The notes beneath the pieces were generated by a model. It had not been told where the DNA came from. It searched no databases and saw only the letters and a program-made list of their open reading frames with translations. Both the position numbers and the translations under genes were made by a program. A DNA stretch of 64,000 bases from contig NZ_CP007130.1 of NCBI RefSeq assembly GCF_000522985.1, positions 124,001 to 188,000 of the forward strand, read 5' to 3'. This document shows positions 42,772 to 50,980 of the stretch, piece by piece. This DNA comes from Gemmatirosa kalamazoonensis. Its GTDB lineage: Bacteria; Gemmatimonadota; Gemmatimonadetes; Gemmatimonadales; Gemmatimonadaceae. The first letter of the stretch is position 1; each line of letters begins with the position of its first letter.

Positions 42772-44391
42772 TCAGGACTTTCCGGCGCGACGCGCGCGGT
42801 CCGCCTCCCACTCGACGAACGGGCCGTCGAAGTCCGTGAGGTGCGTGCCGTCGAACGCCCAGACGCGCGTCGCGACCTCGCGCAGGAACGCGCGGTCGTG
42901 GCTCACCAGCAGCACCGAGCCGTCGTAGTCGTCGAGCGCGTCCTCGAGCGCCTCGATGTTCTCGACATCGAGGTGGTTGGTCGGCTCGTCGAGGATGAGG
43001 AGATTCGCGCGGGCGAGCGTCATGAGCGCGAGCGCGACGCGCGCACGCTCGCCGCCGGAGAGCGAGCCAATCTCGCGCAGCACCTCGTCGCCGCTGAACC
43101 CGAACGCGCCGAGGCAGTTCTGCACCGCGCCCCGGCTCCAGAGCGGTCGTTGGTCCTGGATCGCGTCGTACAGCGACTTGCGGAGCGGAAGGTCGGCGAG
43201 GTCCTGGCGAAACCACGCCGCCGTGATCGATCCGCCGATCCTCGCCTGGCCGCTCGCGGGCGGGCGGTCGCCGATGATCGTGGAGATGAACGACGACTTG
43301 CCCGCGCCGTTCGGCCCCACGAGCGCGACGAAGTCGTTCCGCCGCAGCACGGCCGTGAAGTCCTCCACGAGGACGCGACCTGGCACCTCCACCCGCAGGT
43401 CCTGGATCGCGATCACCTGGTCGCCGCCGCGTTCGGCCACTTCGAACTGGAGCGACATCGCGGCCGGATCACCCGGCGGCGGCGCGAGACGCGGCAGGCG
43501 CTCGAGTCGCTTGCGCTTGCCCTTCGCCTGGAACGAGTTGACGCCGGCGATGTTGCGGCGGATGTACTCCTCTTCCTTCTTCACGTACGCGCGCTGCTTC
43601 TCCAGCTCGCGCTCGCGCGACAGCCGTCGCTCGGCGCGCTGCGGAACGAACTGGCTGTAGTTGCCTCGGTACCACTCGCTCGTGCGCGCTTCGACGTGCA
43701 GGATGTGCGTGCAGACGGCGTCCATGAACGCCCGGTCGTGCGACACGACGATGACCGTCTCGCTCGCGCTCTTCAGCCACTCCTGCAGCCAGGTCGTGGT
43801 GTCGAGGTCGAGGTGGTTGGTGGGCTCGTCGAGGAGCAGCAGGTCGGCGGGCGCGATGAGCTGCGCCCCGAGGCCGACGCGCCCGCGCTCGCCCCCCGAC
43901 AGGGACGACACCGGCCGCGTCTTGGACTCTTCGGCGTCGAAGCCCAACCCCTGCAGCACGGCGTCGACGCGCGAGTGATAGACGTAGCCCCCGAGGTCGG
44001 CGAAGCGCTCCTGGTCGCGCCCGAACCGCTCGAGGAAATCGTCCGTGACGCGCTCGCCGAGTTCCCCGAGCTCGATCGCCTGCTCGGCGAGACGTCGTTC
44101 GAGGGCGATCACGTCGCGCCATGCGGCCGCGCCGGCCTCCCACACCGTCGTCGCGCCTTCGAACGCGCGATGCTGGTCGAGTAGAGCGTGCCGGAGCCCC
44201 GGCCTGCGCGCCACGCTCCCGACCGTCGGCGAGAGCTCTCCGGTGATGAGTTTGAAGATCGACGTCTTGCCGGCGCCGTTGCGCCCGATGACGCCCCACC
44301 GCTCGCCCTCGGCGACGGTGAAGGTGACGTTCGTGAAGAGTTCGGTCGCGCCGAAGGAGAGGCCGACGTTCGAGAGCGAGAGGAGGGTCAC
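42772..44391 (-). CDS. ABC-F family ATPase
   Basis: A 539-residue soluble protein with two ABC domains and no membrane segments. Domain 1: Walker A GRNGAGKTS, signature SSLSGGERGR, Walker B LLLLDEPTNHLD. A charged linker (ELEKQRAYVKKEEEYIRRN) is the P-site tRNA-interaction region of ABC-F proteins. Domain 2: GPNGAGKSS, GSLSGGERAR, LLILDEPTNHLD. Such proteins act on ribosomes (translation factors or ribosome protection). The subfamily is not certain. An octamer copy lies on each side (42585 and 44466, inverted). Confidence 0.92.
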   Translation of the reverse strand: MTLLSLSNVGLSFGATELFTNVTFTVAEGERWGVIGRNGAGKTSIFKLITGELSPTVGSVARRPGLRHALLDQHRAFEGATTVWEAGAAAWRDVIALERRLAEQAIELGELGERVTDDFLERFGRDQERFADLGGYVYHSRVDAVLQGLGFDAEESKTRPVSSLSGGERGRVGLGAQLIAPADLLLLDEPTNHLDLDTTTWLQEWLKSASETVIVVSHDRAFMDAVCTHILHVEARTSEWYRGNYSQFVPQRAERRLSRERELEKQRAYVKKEEEYIRRNIAGVNSFQAKGKRKRLERLPRLAPPPGDPAAMSLQFEVAERGGDQVIAIQDLRVEVPGRVLVEDFTAVLRRNDFVALVGPNGAGKSSFISTIIGDRPPASGQARIGGSITAAWFRQDLADLPLRKSLYDAIQDQRPLWSRGAVQNCLGAFGFSGDEVLREIGSLSGGERARVALALMTLARANLLILDEPTNHLDVENIEALEDALDDYDGSVLLVSHDRAFLREVATRVWAFDGTHLTDFDGPFVEWEADRARRAGKS

Positions 44392-44476
44392 GCGGAGGCA
44401 GGCAGAGCGAGCAGGGATGGGTGCCGAGTTCGGTACAGCACGGGAAACCTAGGCCCTCGCGCTCGCGTTAGGCACC

Positions 44477-45514
44477 TCAAGCAGAGCGCCATCCGAGCGC
44501 CGGGGCGACATGCGTGAGGATCGCGTCGATGCAATGCGCGCAGTAGTCGACGCCGAGCTGATTCGGGATCGTCAACAGCAGCGTGTCGGCCTCCGCGATC
44601 GCCTCGTCCTCCCGGAGCTGCGTCACCAGCACGTCTGGCTCGGCTGCGTACGTGCGGCCGAAGATCGCGCGCGTGCGCGCGTCGATCCACCCGACGTGGT
44701 CCTGGTCCTCGTCCCGGTCGCCGAAGTCGCCGAAGTACCGCCGGTCGGCGTCCGTCGTCAGCGCGAAGATGCTGCGGCTCACCGACACGCGCGGCGTTCG
44801 CGCATGTCCCGCCGCCTCGAACGCCGCTCGGTACGCGCGGATCTGATCCGCCTGCTGCGCGTGGAACGGCTGGTTCGACTCGTGATCCTTCAGCGTGGAG
44901 CTCTGGAGGTTCATCCCGAGGCGCGCAGCCCACTGCGCCGTCGCGTTCGAGCTCGAGCCCCACCAAATGCGGTCCCGCAGCCCGGGTGCGTGCGGCTCGA
45001 GGCGCAGCAGCCCCGGCGGATTGGGGAACATGGGCCGAGGGTTGGGACGCGCGAACCCCTCGCCGCGGAGGACCTCGAGGAACGCTTCCGCGTGGCGGCG
45101 CGCCATGTCCGCCTCGGTCTCGCCCTCCGCGGGCCGGTAGCCGAAGTAGCGCCACCCGTCGACGACCTGCTCCGGCGAGCCGCGACTGATCCCGAGCTGC
45201 AGCCGCCCGCCGGCGATGAGATCCGCGGCACCCGCGTCCTCCGCCATGTACAGCGGGTTCTCGTAGCGCATGTCGATCACCGCCGTCCCGATCTCGATCC
45301 GCTTCGTCCGCGCGCCGATCGCCGCGAGCAGCGGGAAGGGCGACGCGAGCTGCCGCGCGAAGTGGTGCACGCGGAAGTACGCCCCGTCCGCGCCGAGCGC
45401 CTCGGCGACGACGGCCAGCTCGATCGACTGCGCCAGCGCGTCCGCCGCCGAGCGCGTGTGCGACTGCGGGGCCGGGGTCCAGTGGCCGAACGACAGGAAC
45501 CCGATGGATTTCAT
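44477..45514 (-). CDS. Luciferase-like (LLM) flavin-dependent oxidoreductase
   Basis: A 345-residue TIM-barrel monooxygenase-like enzyme. FLSFGHWTPAPQSHTRSA, LGADGAYFRVHHFARQLASP and IEIGTAVIDMRYENPLYMAE are canonical first strands; LQLGISRGSPEQ and the WWGSSSNATAQWAA segment line the flavin site. Substrate unknown. GCCTAACG, read on this strand, begins 3 bp after the stop codon. The ribosome site is weak. Confidence 0.9.
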   Translation of the reverse strand: MKSIGFLSFGHWTPAPQSHTRSAADALAQSIELAVVAEALGADGAYFRVHHFARQLASPFPLLAAIGARTKRIEIGTAVIDMRYENPLYMAEDAGAADLIAGGRLQLGISRGSPEQVVDGWRYFGYRPAEGETEADMARRHAEAFLEVLRGEGFARPNPRPMFPNPPGLLRLEPHAPGLRDRIWWGSSSNATAQWAARLGMNLQSSTLKDHESNQPFHAQQADQIRAYRAAFEAAGHARTPRVSVSRSIFALTTDADRRYFGDFGDRDEDQDHVGWIDARTRAIFGRTYAAEPDVLVTQLREDEAIAEADTLLLTIPNQLGVDYCAHCIDAILTHVAPALGWRSA

Positions 45515-45900
45515 CTCGAACTCATCGCGTGCGCGGCGCCATCGGCGCCATCGGCGCGTCGGAATCGGTCCTCATGCGTCACACGGTGGCTGGTGGGCGC
45601 TGTGGTGGCACGGGAGCGCGGCCTCCCCCACGCCACGGTCGAGATACGCCGGCACGAGCATGGAGCGGTGGGTGCAGCTCTGCCGCTGGAGCGATGCGCG
45701 GCTGCGTCGGAAACTATGGCGCCGGGCGAAGTTCGCATTGCCGGCGGCACATGAGCCTACGCGCGCGAATCCGAACGCGCGCCGCTGTCGCTCGGGGCGC
45801 AGCGGGGCGGCGCCGAGACTAGCGGCCAGCAGCCAGGGATCGCAGCATAACGCACCCGCGACCGCGCACCGCCGCTGCTCCCGCGCCCTCCACCTCGACG
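45515..45900. other. Divergent intergenic region
   Basis: A 386-bp region with no supported gene. It holds a variant of the repeat motif (TACGCGCGCGAATCC, 45758-45772). Otherwise only Arg-rich frames are present. Confidence 0.5.
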
Positions 45901-46773
45901 ATGACGGCCAAGGACAGGCTCGAGCGGCAGATCGTACAACACTTCGGCGTCGTGACCACGCTTGCGGTGGTCGTCGCCGTTGCCGTCGCCGTCGGCGTGG
46001 TGGCGCGGCCTGACGACACGCTGGATCAGGTCGAGAAGGCCGCCGATGCGCTCGTGAAGGGGGCAGCCATCATCGTCGGCGCCCTCTGGTCACTCAACCG
46101 GTATTTCGTGGCGAGGACGGACTATCCGCAGCTCCGGGTGACGCTCGACGTCGACTCGATCCCCGCCGACGGCTCCCTGCCGGGGAGTGCGTCAAAACAT
46201 CCTGGGGCGGTGGCGCCCACTCCCAGCCACGGACTGCTGGCCTACCGGCTCGACGTGCTGAACACCGGGAAGATCCTGCTCCCCGTGCACGCGCTCTACG
46301 TAGACATCCATGCCGTCACCGTCGACGGGGCCACCGTCTCCTACGAGCCGCTGTATCGATGGCCGGAGCACGGGGCCCACCCGTCGGCACCCATCGAGCC
46401 GGGAGCGTGGACCGGCATCAGCGACGCCATTCCCTGCCCGCTCGACGTCCGCGCCATTCGTGTGTTCGTCGAGGTCTTTCTTCATCAACGGCCGTCGTGG
46501 ACATGGCACCGGATCGTCGTCATCCGAAAGGAGTTGCCCCCGGCGGTCCCTGCCCCCGCTGCGGAGGCGCACGCCGCATCGAGGTCACCGGCGCGCCGCG
46601 GGGTCACTGTGTACTCTGCGGGGCTGCGGCCGCACCGGGCTCTCAGTACTGTGCGCAACACCTCCCGGCGTTCCCGCGCCGCGCACGCCGCGCTTCGCCG
46701 GCGGCGACCGAGTGGCGACGGTGCCCGCTCTGCGGCGGGACGGGCCCCGACCCAGTCGGTCGCTGAGCCCTAA
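45901..46773 (+). CDS. Membrane protein of unknown function, 3' end overlapping another frame
   Basis: Up to 290 residues. Two hydrophobic helices (about 17-36, VVTTLAVVVAVAVAVGVVA; and 52-70, GAAIIVGALWSLNRYFVA) are followed by a beta-rich domain (YRLDVLNTGKILLPVHALYV, then WTGISDAIPCPLDVRAIRVF). From about residue 205 the sequence becomes Ala/Arg-rich low complexity (AASRSPARRG), exactly where a zinc-ribbon protein is encoded in another frame, so the functional protein may end earlier or an original stop may have been lost. Family not recognised; the layout recalls small membrane-anchored proteins of phage-defence or stress loci, but nothing confirms that. Confidence 0.65.
   Translation: MTAKDRLERQIVQHFGVVTTLAVVVAVAVAVGVVARPDDTLDQVEKAADALVKGAAIIVGALWSLNRYFVARTDYPQLRVTLDVDSIPADGSLPGSASKHPGAVAPTPSHGLLAYRLDVLNTGKILLPVHALYVDIHAVTVDGATVSYEPLYRWPEHGAHPSAPIEPGAWTGISDAIPCPLDVRAIRVFVEVFLHQRPSWTWHRIVVIRKELPPAVPAPAAEAHAASRSPARRGVTVYSAGLRPHRALSTVRNTSRRSRAAHAALRRRRPSGDGARSAAGRAPTQSVAEP
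46503..46766 (+). CDS. Zinc-ribbon protein overlapping the upstream gene out of phase
   Basis: An 87-residue frame reading MAPDRRHPKGVAPGGPCPRC and onwards. Cysteine pairs are regularly spaced: CPRC, CVLC, YCAQH and CPLC, a double zinc-ribbon pattern that chance rarely produces. It lies entirely within the 3' part of the membrane protein gene but in a different frame (about 270 bp of overlap). It may be a separate gene with AAGGAG upstream region nearby, or the original C terminus of the membrane protein separated by a frameshift. Conservation of the cysteines argues that this is the real frame here. Confidence 0.6.
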   Translation: MAPDRRHPKGVAPGGPCPRCGGARRIEVTGAPRGHCVLCGAAAAPGSQYCAQHLPAFPRRARRASPAATEWRRCPLCGGTGPDPVGR

Positions 46774-46842
46774 CACGCGTCGCCGTGGAACGCTGAACAT
46801 GGTGGACCTCCGGTAGTCGTGTGACGCGCCTGCGGTCGTCGC

Positions 46843-49050
46843 TCACGACGGCCCGGGGAGCGCTAACCGGGCCAGCAGTCGCACGAAGGCCGGCTCCCCG
46901 CGCAGCGGCGCGAAGGTCGGGTCCACGGCGAGATAGATGGACCACGGGTCGCGCTCGTCGAGCGCGCGCCCGAGCCAGGCGAGTGTCGCCGGCTCGTCGC
47001 CGATGATCGCGTAGGCCCGCGCGACCGCGACCGGCTGCACGTAGGTGCTCGCCGCCGCCTGCTCGACGGCCGCGAGCAGCGCGCGGGCCACGGGCTCGTC
47101 CCCGGCGAGCGCCTTCACGTACGCCATGCTGAGCGGATTCGCGCCCGCGAGCACGGCGCCCCGCTCGGCCGCGGCGGCGGCTTCCGCGCGCCGTCCGGTC
47201 AGGTAGTACGCCCACCCGAGGAACCCGTAGGCCGGCGCGAAGTCCGGCTCGAGCTCCAGCGTGCGGCGCAGCTGCGCGATCGCCACCTCGTACCGGCCGG
47301 CGAGCAGCAGCATGGGCGCGAGCCCCGCGTTGATCGCCGCCGAAAGCGGGTCCAGCGCGCGCGCGCGCCCGATCTCCGCGATCGCCTCGTCCACCGCGCC
47401 GGTGGCGAGCAGGTAAATGGCGTACCACTGGCGCGCCGTCGCATACTCGGGCTTGAGCGCCATGGCCGTGCGCAGCTCGCGCGCCGCGCCGTCCCAGTCC
47501 CAGTCGTAGGCGAGGTGGATGGCGCCTAACGAGGCGTGCGCTTCTGCGAGCGTGCCGTCGAGCGCGAGCGCGCGGCGGACCGCGTCGGCGGCACGCGGGA
47601 TCGCCTCGCGCGGGCGCAGCAGGCCGTTGTAGCCGAGCAGCGTGTAGGCGTCGGCGATCCCCGCCCACGCCGCCGCGTAGCCCGGGTCCTCCGCCAGCGC
47701 CTGCTCGAAGTGCGCGATCGCCTTGCGGACCTCCTCGCGCACGCGCCGGCCGAGGAAGTGCCGCCCCCGCAGGTAGAGGTCGTACGCCGCGAAGTTCTCC
47801 GTGCGCGACGGCGCGGCGGACGCGGGCAGCGCGCCCAAGAGCTGCGGCGCGAGCGCCGCGACGATCGCGTGGCGCATCTCCTCCTGCAGTGCGAAGACGT
47901 CGCGGTGGGCTCGCTCGAATCGCTTCGTCCAGACGGCACTCCCCGAGGTCGCGTCGATCACGTCGACAGCCACGCGCAGTCTAGGCCCCGCGCGCCGCAC
48001 ACGCCCCGTGACGATCGTCGCAACGCCGAGCGCGCGCGCCGCCTCGCGCGCGTCCGTCGCCGTCCCCTTGAAGGCGAACGAGGAGGCGCTGGCGGCGACC
48101 CGAAGCCCGCGGAGGTGGCCGAGCGCGTCGATCAATGCGTCGGTCAGCCCGTCGGCGAGGTAGGCGCTCTCCCGCGCGTCGTCGGCGCCGCCCTGTTGGT
48201 CGATGAACGGCAGGACCGCCACCGACGGCGTCATCGGGGCGGCAGCTCGGGCAGCGGCGCCCTCGCCCTCCTCGCGCGTCACTCCACCGGCCAACGCGCG
48301 CGCGTACTCCGCGGCGAGCGCCGTCACCGACGGGTCGGCTGGCAACGCGAACTCGGCGTCGATCCGCGCCGCCAGGCCCGCGTGGGCGTCGAGTGCGCGC
48401 CGCAGCGCCGCACGCGTCCCGGGGCCAGCGAGGGCACGCAGGAGGTTGCACGCGCCGCGCGCGTCGAGCGGCGCGGCCGCCGTCCACCGCCGGGCCACGG
48501 CCGCGGCATCGTCCCACGCCTGTGCGGCCTCCAGGCGCTCACACTCGGCCGCGCACGCCGAGACGAAGCGCCGTTCGAGCTCGGCGCGCTGGGCCGCGAC
48601 CCAGTCCTCGAACGCGGGCGCGACACCGGCCAGGTGCACGCCGTCGAGGAACGGCCCCGCGTAGAGCGCGAGTACCCGCGCGTGCTCGCCGGCGGCGCTC
48701 GCCTCGCAGAGGACGCGCGCATCGACCGCGGGCGCGGCGGGCGCGGCGGCCAGCGCCACGAGCTCGTCGCGGCGCGTGATGGCGTCGACCCCGATCGCGC
48801 GGCGGAGCACGGAGAGCGCCTCGCGCAGTGAGTGGCGCGCGCGGGCGTCGTCGCGGTCGCCCCAGAACAGCGCCGCGAGATGGTCGCGCGTCAACGGGCG
48901 CGTGGCGAGCGCGAGGTAGGCCAGCAGCGCGAGCGGGCGTGGCCCGAGTGTGAGCGTCGTCGCCCCGCGCATGGAGAGGGTGCCGAGCGTGAGTAGGCTC
49001 GGAACCTCGACGGCGCGACCGGCGTGGTCGGCAACGATGGCGTGGGACAC
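46843..49050 (-). CDS. BTAD-type transcriptional regulator with TolB-like and TPR domains
   Basis: A 735-residue protein. The N-terminal 220 residues form a winged-helix-like plus bacterial transcriptional activation domain (SMRGATTLTLGPRPLALLAY, RARHSLREALSVLRRAIG, ERRFVSACAAECERLE). The middle (PSVAVLPFIDQQGGADDARE to FALQEEMRHAIVAAL) is the TolB-like domain often fused to such regulators. The C-terminal 300 residues contain about six TPR units (ALAEDPGYAAAWAGIADAY, TLELEPDFAPAYGFLGWAYY). The open frame begins with a TTG; the GTG at 49050 is preferred. Divergent from the cupredoxin-like gene at 49195, which it may control. The signal is unknown. Confidence 0.85.
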   Translation of the reverse strand: MSHAIVADHAGRAVEVPSLLTLGTLSMRGATTLTLGPRPLALLAYLALATRPLTRDHLAALFWGDRDDARARHSLREALSVLRRAIGVDAITRRDELVALAAAPAAPAVDARVLCEASAAGEHARVLALYAGPFLDGVHLAGVAPAFEDWVAAQRAELERRFVSACAAECERLEAAQAWDDAAAVARRWTAAAPLDARGACNLLRALAGPGTRAALRRALDAHAGLAARIDAEFALPADPSVTALAAEYARALAGGVTREEGEGAAARAAAPMTPSVAVLPFIDQQGGADDARESAYLADGLTDALIDALGHLRGLRVAASASSFAFKGTATDAREAARALGVATIVTGRVRRAGPRLRVAVDVIDATSGSAVWTKRFERAHRDVFALQEEMRHAIVAALAPQLLGALPASAAPSRTENFAAYDLYLRGRHFLGRRVREEVRKAIAHFEQALAEDPGYAAAWAGIADAYTLLGYNGLLRPREAIPRAADAVRRALALDGTLAEAHASLGAIHLAYDWDWDGAARELRTAMALKPEYATARQWYAIYLLATGAVDEAIAEIGRARALDPLSAAINAGLAPMLLLAGRYEVAIAQLRRTLELEPDFAPAYGFLGWAYYLTGRRAEAAAAAERGAVLAGANPLSMAYVKALAGDEPVARALLAAVEQAAASTYVQPVAVARAYAIIGDEPATLAWLGRALDERDPWSIYLAVDPTFAPLRGEPAFVRLLARLALPGPS

Positions 49051-49194
49051 GCGGGCCACGTTCGGGGCCCGCCGGCAGCCCGTCAAGTGACGACGGCGCA
49101 AGCCATTGACGCGTTGACGCCCGTTTGACGCCCGGTCGCGATCGTGGACCTGCGTCCACGCTTGTTAGGCCGCCCACACACGGGGACATTCGGA

Positions 49195-49674
49195 ATGCGT
49201 CACGCCCGCACTCGTCGACACGCGCTGGCCCTCACCCTGGCGCCCGCCGGCGCCCTCGCGTTCCTCGCCGCGGCATACGCGCCGACGGCCCCGCACCGGG
49301 TGCGGGTCGTCGCGCGCGACTACGCGTTCGAGGCCGCCGACACCGTTCCGGGGGGCGACGTCAGCTTCGAGCTCGAGAACCGCGGCGCGCACTTCCACGA
49401 GCTGATCGTCGGGCATCTGCGCCCCGGCGCGACGGGTCAGGACATCGTCGCGGCGCACCAGCGCGGGGTCACGCTGCGCCAGCTCCAGGAGGCGTACCTG
49501 GCCGACGCCGCCGGCGGGGCGCTGCTCGCCCAGGCCGGCACGCGCTCGCCGGCGCGGCTCGTGATGACGCTCGCGCGCGGGCAGGCGTACGTGCTGCTCT
49601 GCCAGCTCCGCGACACCGGCACCGCCCCGCAGCACGCGGTGCTCGGGATGTTCCACCTCGTCCACGTACGATGA
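49195..49674 (+). CDS. Exported single-domain cupredoxin-like protein
   Basis: A 159-residue exported protein with a signal peptide (TRRHALALTLAPAGALAFLA). The mature part reads VRVVARDYAFEAADTVPGGD, then VSFELENRGAHFHELIVGHL, and a C-terminal YVLLCQLRDTGTAPQHAVLG region. His (HFHE), Cys (LLCQ) and His (PQHAVLG) at these positions suit a type 1 copper-like site, with Met in GMFHL. It resembles each half of the two-domain protein at 39946. GTTAGGC lies 24 bp upstream of the ATG. Transcribed divergently from the BTAD regulator. Confidence 0.75.
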   Translation: MRHARTRRHALALTLAPAGALAFLAAAYAPTAPHRVRVVARDYAFEAADTVPGGDVSFELENRGAHFHELIVGHLRPGATGQDIVAAHQRGVTLRQLQEAYLADAAGGALLAQAGTRSPARLVMTLARGQAYVLLCQLRDTGTAPQHAVLGMFHLVHVR

Positions 49675-49684
49675 GAGGAAGCGG

Positions 49685-49750
49685 AGCGCGCCACTGCCGA
49701 TGGAAAACGGCCGGATGCCCATGACGTCGAGGTAGCGGGACTCATCGGCC
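49685..49750 (-). pseudogene. ADOP permease fragment
   Basis: About 22 codons, reading SRYLDVMGIRPF, recall the MacB-like periplasmic segment (xPxYLxxMGIPLxxGR) of ADOP permeases. Very short, so low certainty. Confidence 0.4.
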
Positions 49751-49798
49751 GGGCGCGTCCTCGTTCCTGGCACGCCGGGTGACGACGTCTCGACGACG

Positions 49799-49983
49799 AG
49801 ATCTTGCACGGCGGAGCGCTCGCGCACCTGAGCGAGCGCGGCGTGCGCGTGACGCTCGTCTGCGCCACCGACGGCGAGGCTGGCAAGGCGCATCCATCGG
49901 TCGGGCCCGTGGAGGACCTGGGCGCGACGCGCGTGGAGGAGCTCAAGCTGTCGTGCGCGCGACTCGGGATCGAAGCACCCGTG
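49799..49983 (+). pseudogene. PIG-L/LmbE deacetylase fragment
   Basis: About 60 codons: HGGALAHLSERGVRVTLVCA, then TDGEAGKAHPSVGPVEDLGA and TRVEELKLSCARLGI. This is the early strand-loop region of PIG-L family N-acetyl-sugar deacetylases, whose intact members are about 230-300 residues. Both ends break off into unrelated sequence. Confidence 0.75.
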
Positions 49984-50234
49984 CGGCTCGGCGACGCTCG
50001 CCGCGCGCACGCTCGCGACGACGCCCACGATCTCACGCAGCGCGGTGTCGGCGCCCATCGTCGTGCCCACGCGCAGCCGCTGGCCGACGGCCCGCGCGCC
50101 GGGGAAGAAGCGGCGTGCGAGCGTCTCATCCACCGCGACGACGGGTCGACCACGCGCAACGTCGTCGGGACCCACAGACGACCACGCACGAGACGGATCC
50201 CGATCGCCTCGAAGTAGCCCGGCGTCACGACCAC
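49976..50234 (-). pseudogene. ADOP permease fragment with a frameshift
   Basis: Two frames supply consecutive parts of a MacB-like periplasmic domain: VVTPGYFEAIGIRLVRGRLW (50234-50172), then VVAVDETLARRFFPGARAVG and LREIVGVVASVRAASVAEP (about 50155-49976). Intact relatives are 800-900 residues. The fragment abuts the deacetylase fragment. Confidence 0.75.
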
Positions 50235-50563
50235 GAGCTGCGCGCGCGGCGTCGAGCGTGACGTCGCGCTTCAACCGCGCGGGCGGGCGGACGCTCGAAG
50301 GCATCGTCCCGGCCGTCTGCGTCGCGGCCAGCGGCCGAGAGGAGCGACATGGTGCGGTTTCCGGCGAGGAGAGGGAGCGGCGAATATGCGAGCACCGCCG
50401 CCGGATGTCACGGCGACGGGACGCCGCTCGAGCGACCCGAGACGAGTCGCCGCCCGGCCGCCCGACGGCGCCTAACGATACGCGGACGCGAACGCGCGCG
50501 GGGCCGAATGCACGGAACACGAGTGCGCCACGCCTTGCTCTTTTCGCGCGCGTGCCGTATGGT

Positions 50564-50599
50564 ATGCCTCGACTACTGAGGCCTCAATCCTCGAGGTAT
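50564..50599 (+). promoter_or_regulatory. Nested palindromes upstream of the first PadR gene
   Basis: ATGCCTCGA (50564-50572) and TCGAGGTAT (50591-50599) are near-perfect inverted arms (8 of 9). Between them lies the perfect palindrome TGAGGCCTCA (50577-50586). The layout suits a dimeric PadR operator just before the PadR gene at 50604. Confidence 0.55.
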
Positions 50600-50603
50600 C
50601 GGC

Positions 50604-50933
50604 ATGGCCGACGCGTCGGAGCTCCTGCACGGCACGCTCGACACCCTCGTCCTCAAAACGCTCTCGTGGGGGCCGCGCCACGGCTACGGGATCGCGCGGC
50701 TCATCCAAACGTCCACCGACGACGTGCTCACCATCGGCGAGGGCGCGCTCTACCCCGCGCTCTACCGCATGGAGAAGAAGGGGTGGGTCGCCCACGAGTG
50801 GGGGCTCTCGGAGAACAACCGCGAGGTGAAGATCTACCGCCTCACGCCCGCGGGACGCGCGCGGCTGCGCCTGGAGCTCGCGCAGTGGAACGAGTTCACG
50901 ACCGCCGTCGGCAAGATCCTGCACGCGAACTGA
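50604..50933 (+). CDS. PadR-family transcriptional regulator
   Basis: A 109-residue regulator with the winged HTH of the PadR family: LLHGTLDTLVLKTLSWGPRH, GYGIARLIQ, then IGEGALYPALYRMEKKGWVA and EVKIYRLTPAGRARL. The C-terminal helix (ELAQWNEFTTAVGKIL) gives dimerisation. It is the version paired with ADOP permeases. It likely represses its own operon through the palindromes just upstream. The permease start is 48 bp downstream. Confidence 0.9.
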   Translation: MADASELLHGTLDTLVLKTLSWGPRHGYGIARLIQTSTDDVLTIGEGALYPALYRMEKKGWVAHEWGLSENNREVKIYRLTPAGRARLRLELAQWNEFTTAVGKILHAN

Positions 50934-50980
50934 CCCCCGGCGCGCAATACGCAAACGCGAGACACGAGACGGAGGCGTCC

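Larger units (their letters stand above)
49675..50603. other. Gene graveyard: fragments of permease and deacetylase genes
   Basis: A 929-bp region with no intact gene. It contains an inverted patchwork: leftward ADOP permease pieces (49685-49750 and 49976-50234) around a rightward LmbE-like piece (49799-49983), then a PadR promoter at the right end and a GCCTAACG octamer at 50470-50477. Confidence 0.65.

Noticed and set aside
14060-44473. Whole region as an integron cassette array
   Set aside because: No integrase, no regular array, and the octamer also lies inside conserved core genes such as cox1-adjacent and permease genes. Only one pair (39626-39725) has a convincing attC-like layout.
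50045-50980. N-terminal extension of the first ADOP permease
   Set aside because: The frame is open far upstream, but it crosses the PadR gene; the ATG at 50981 has a strong ribosome site and matches the family start.
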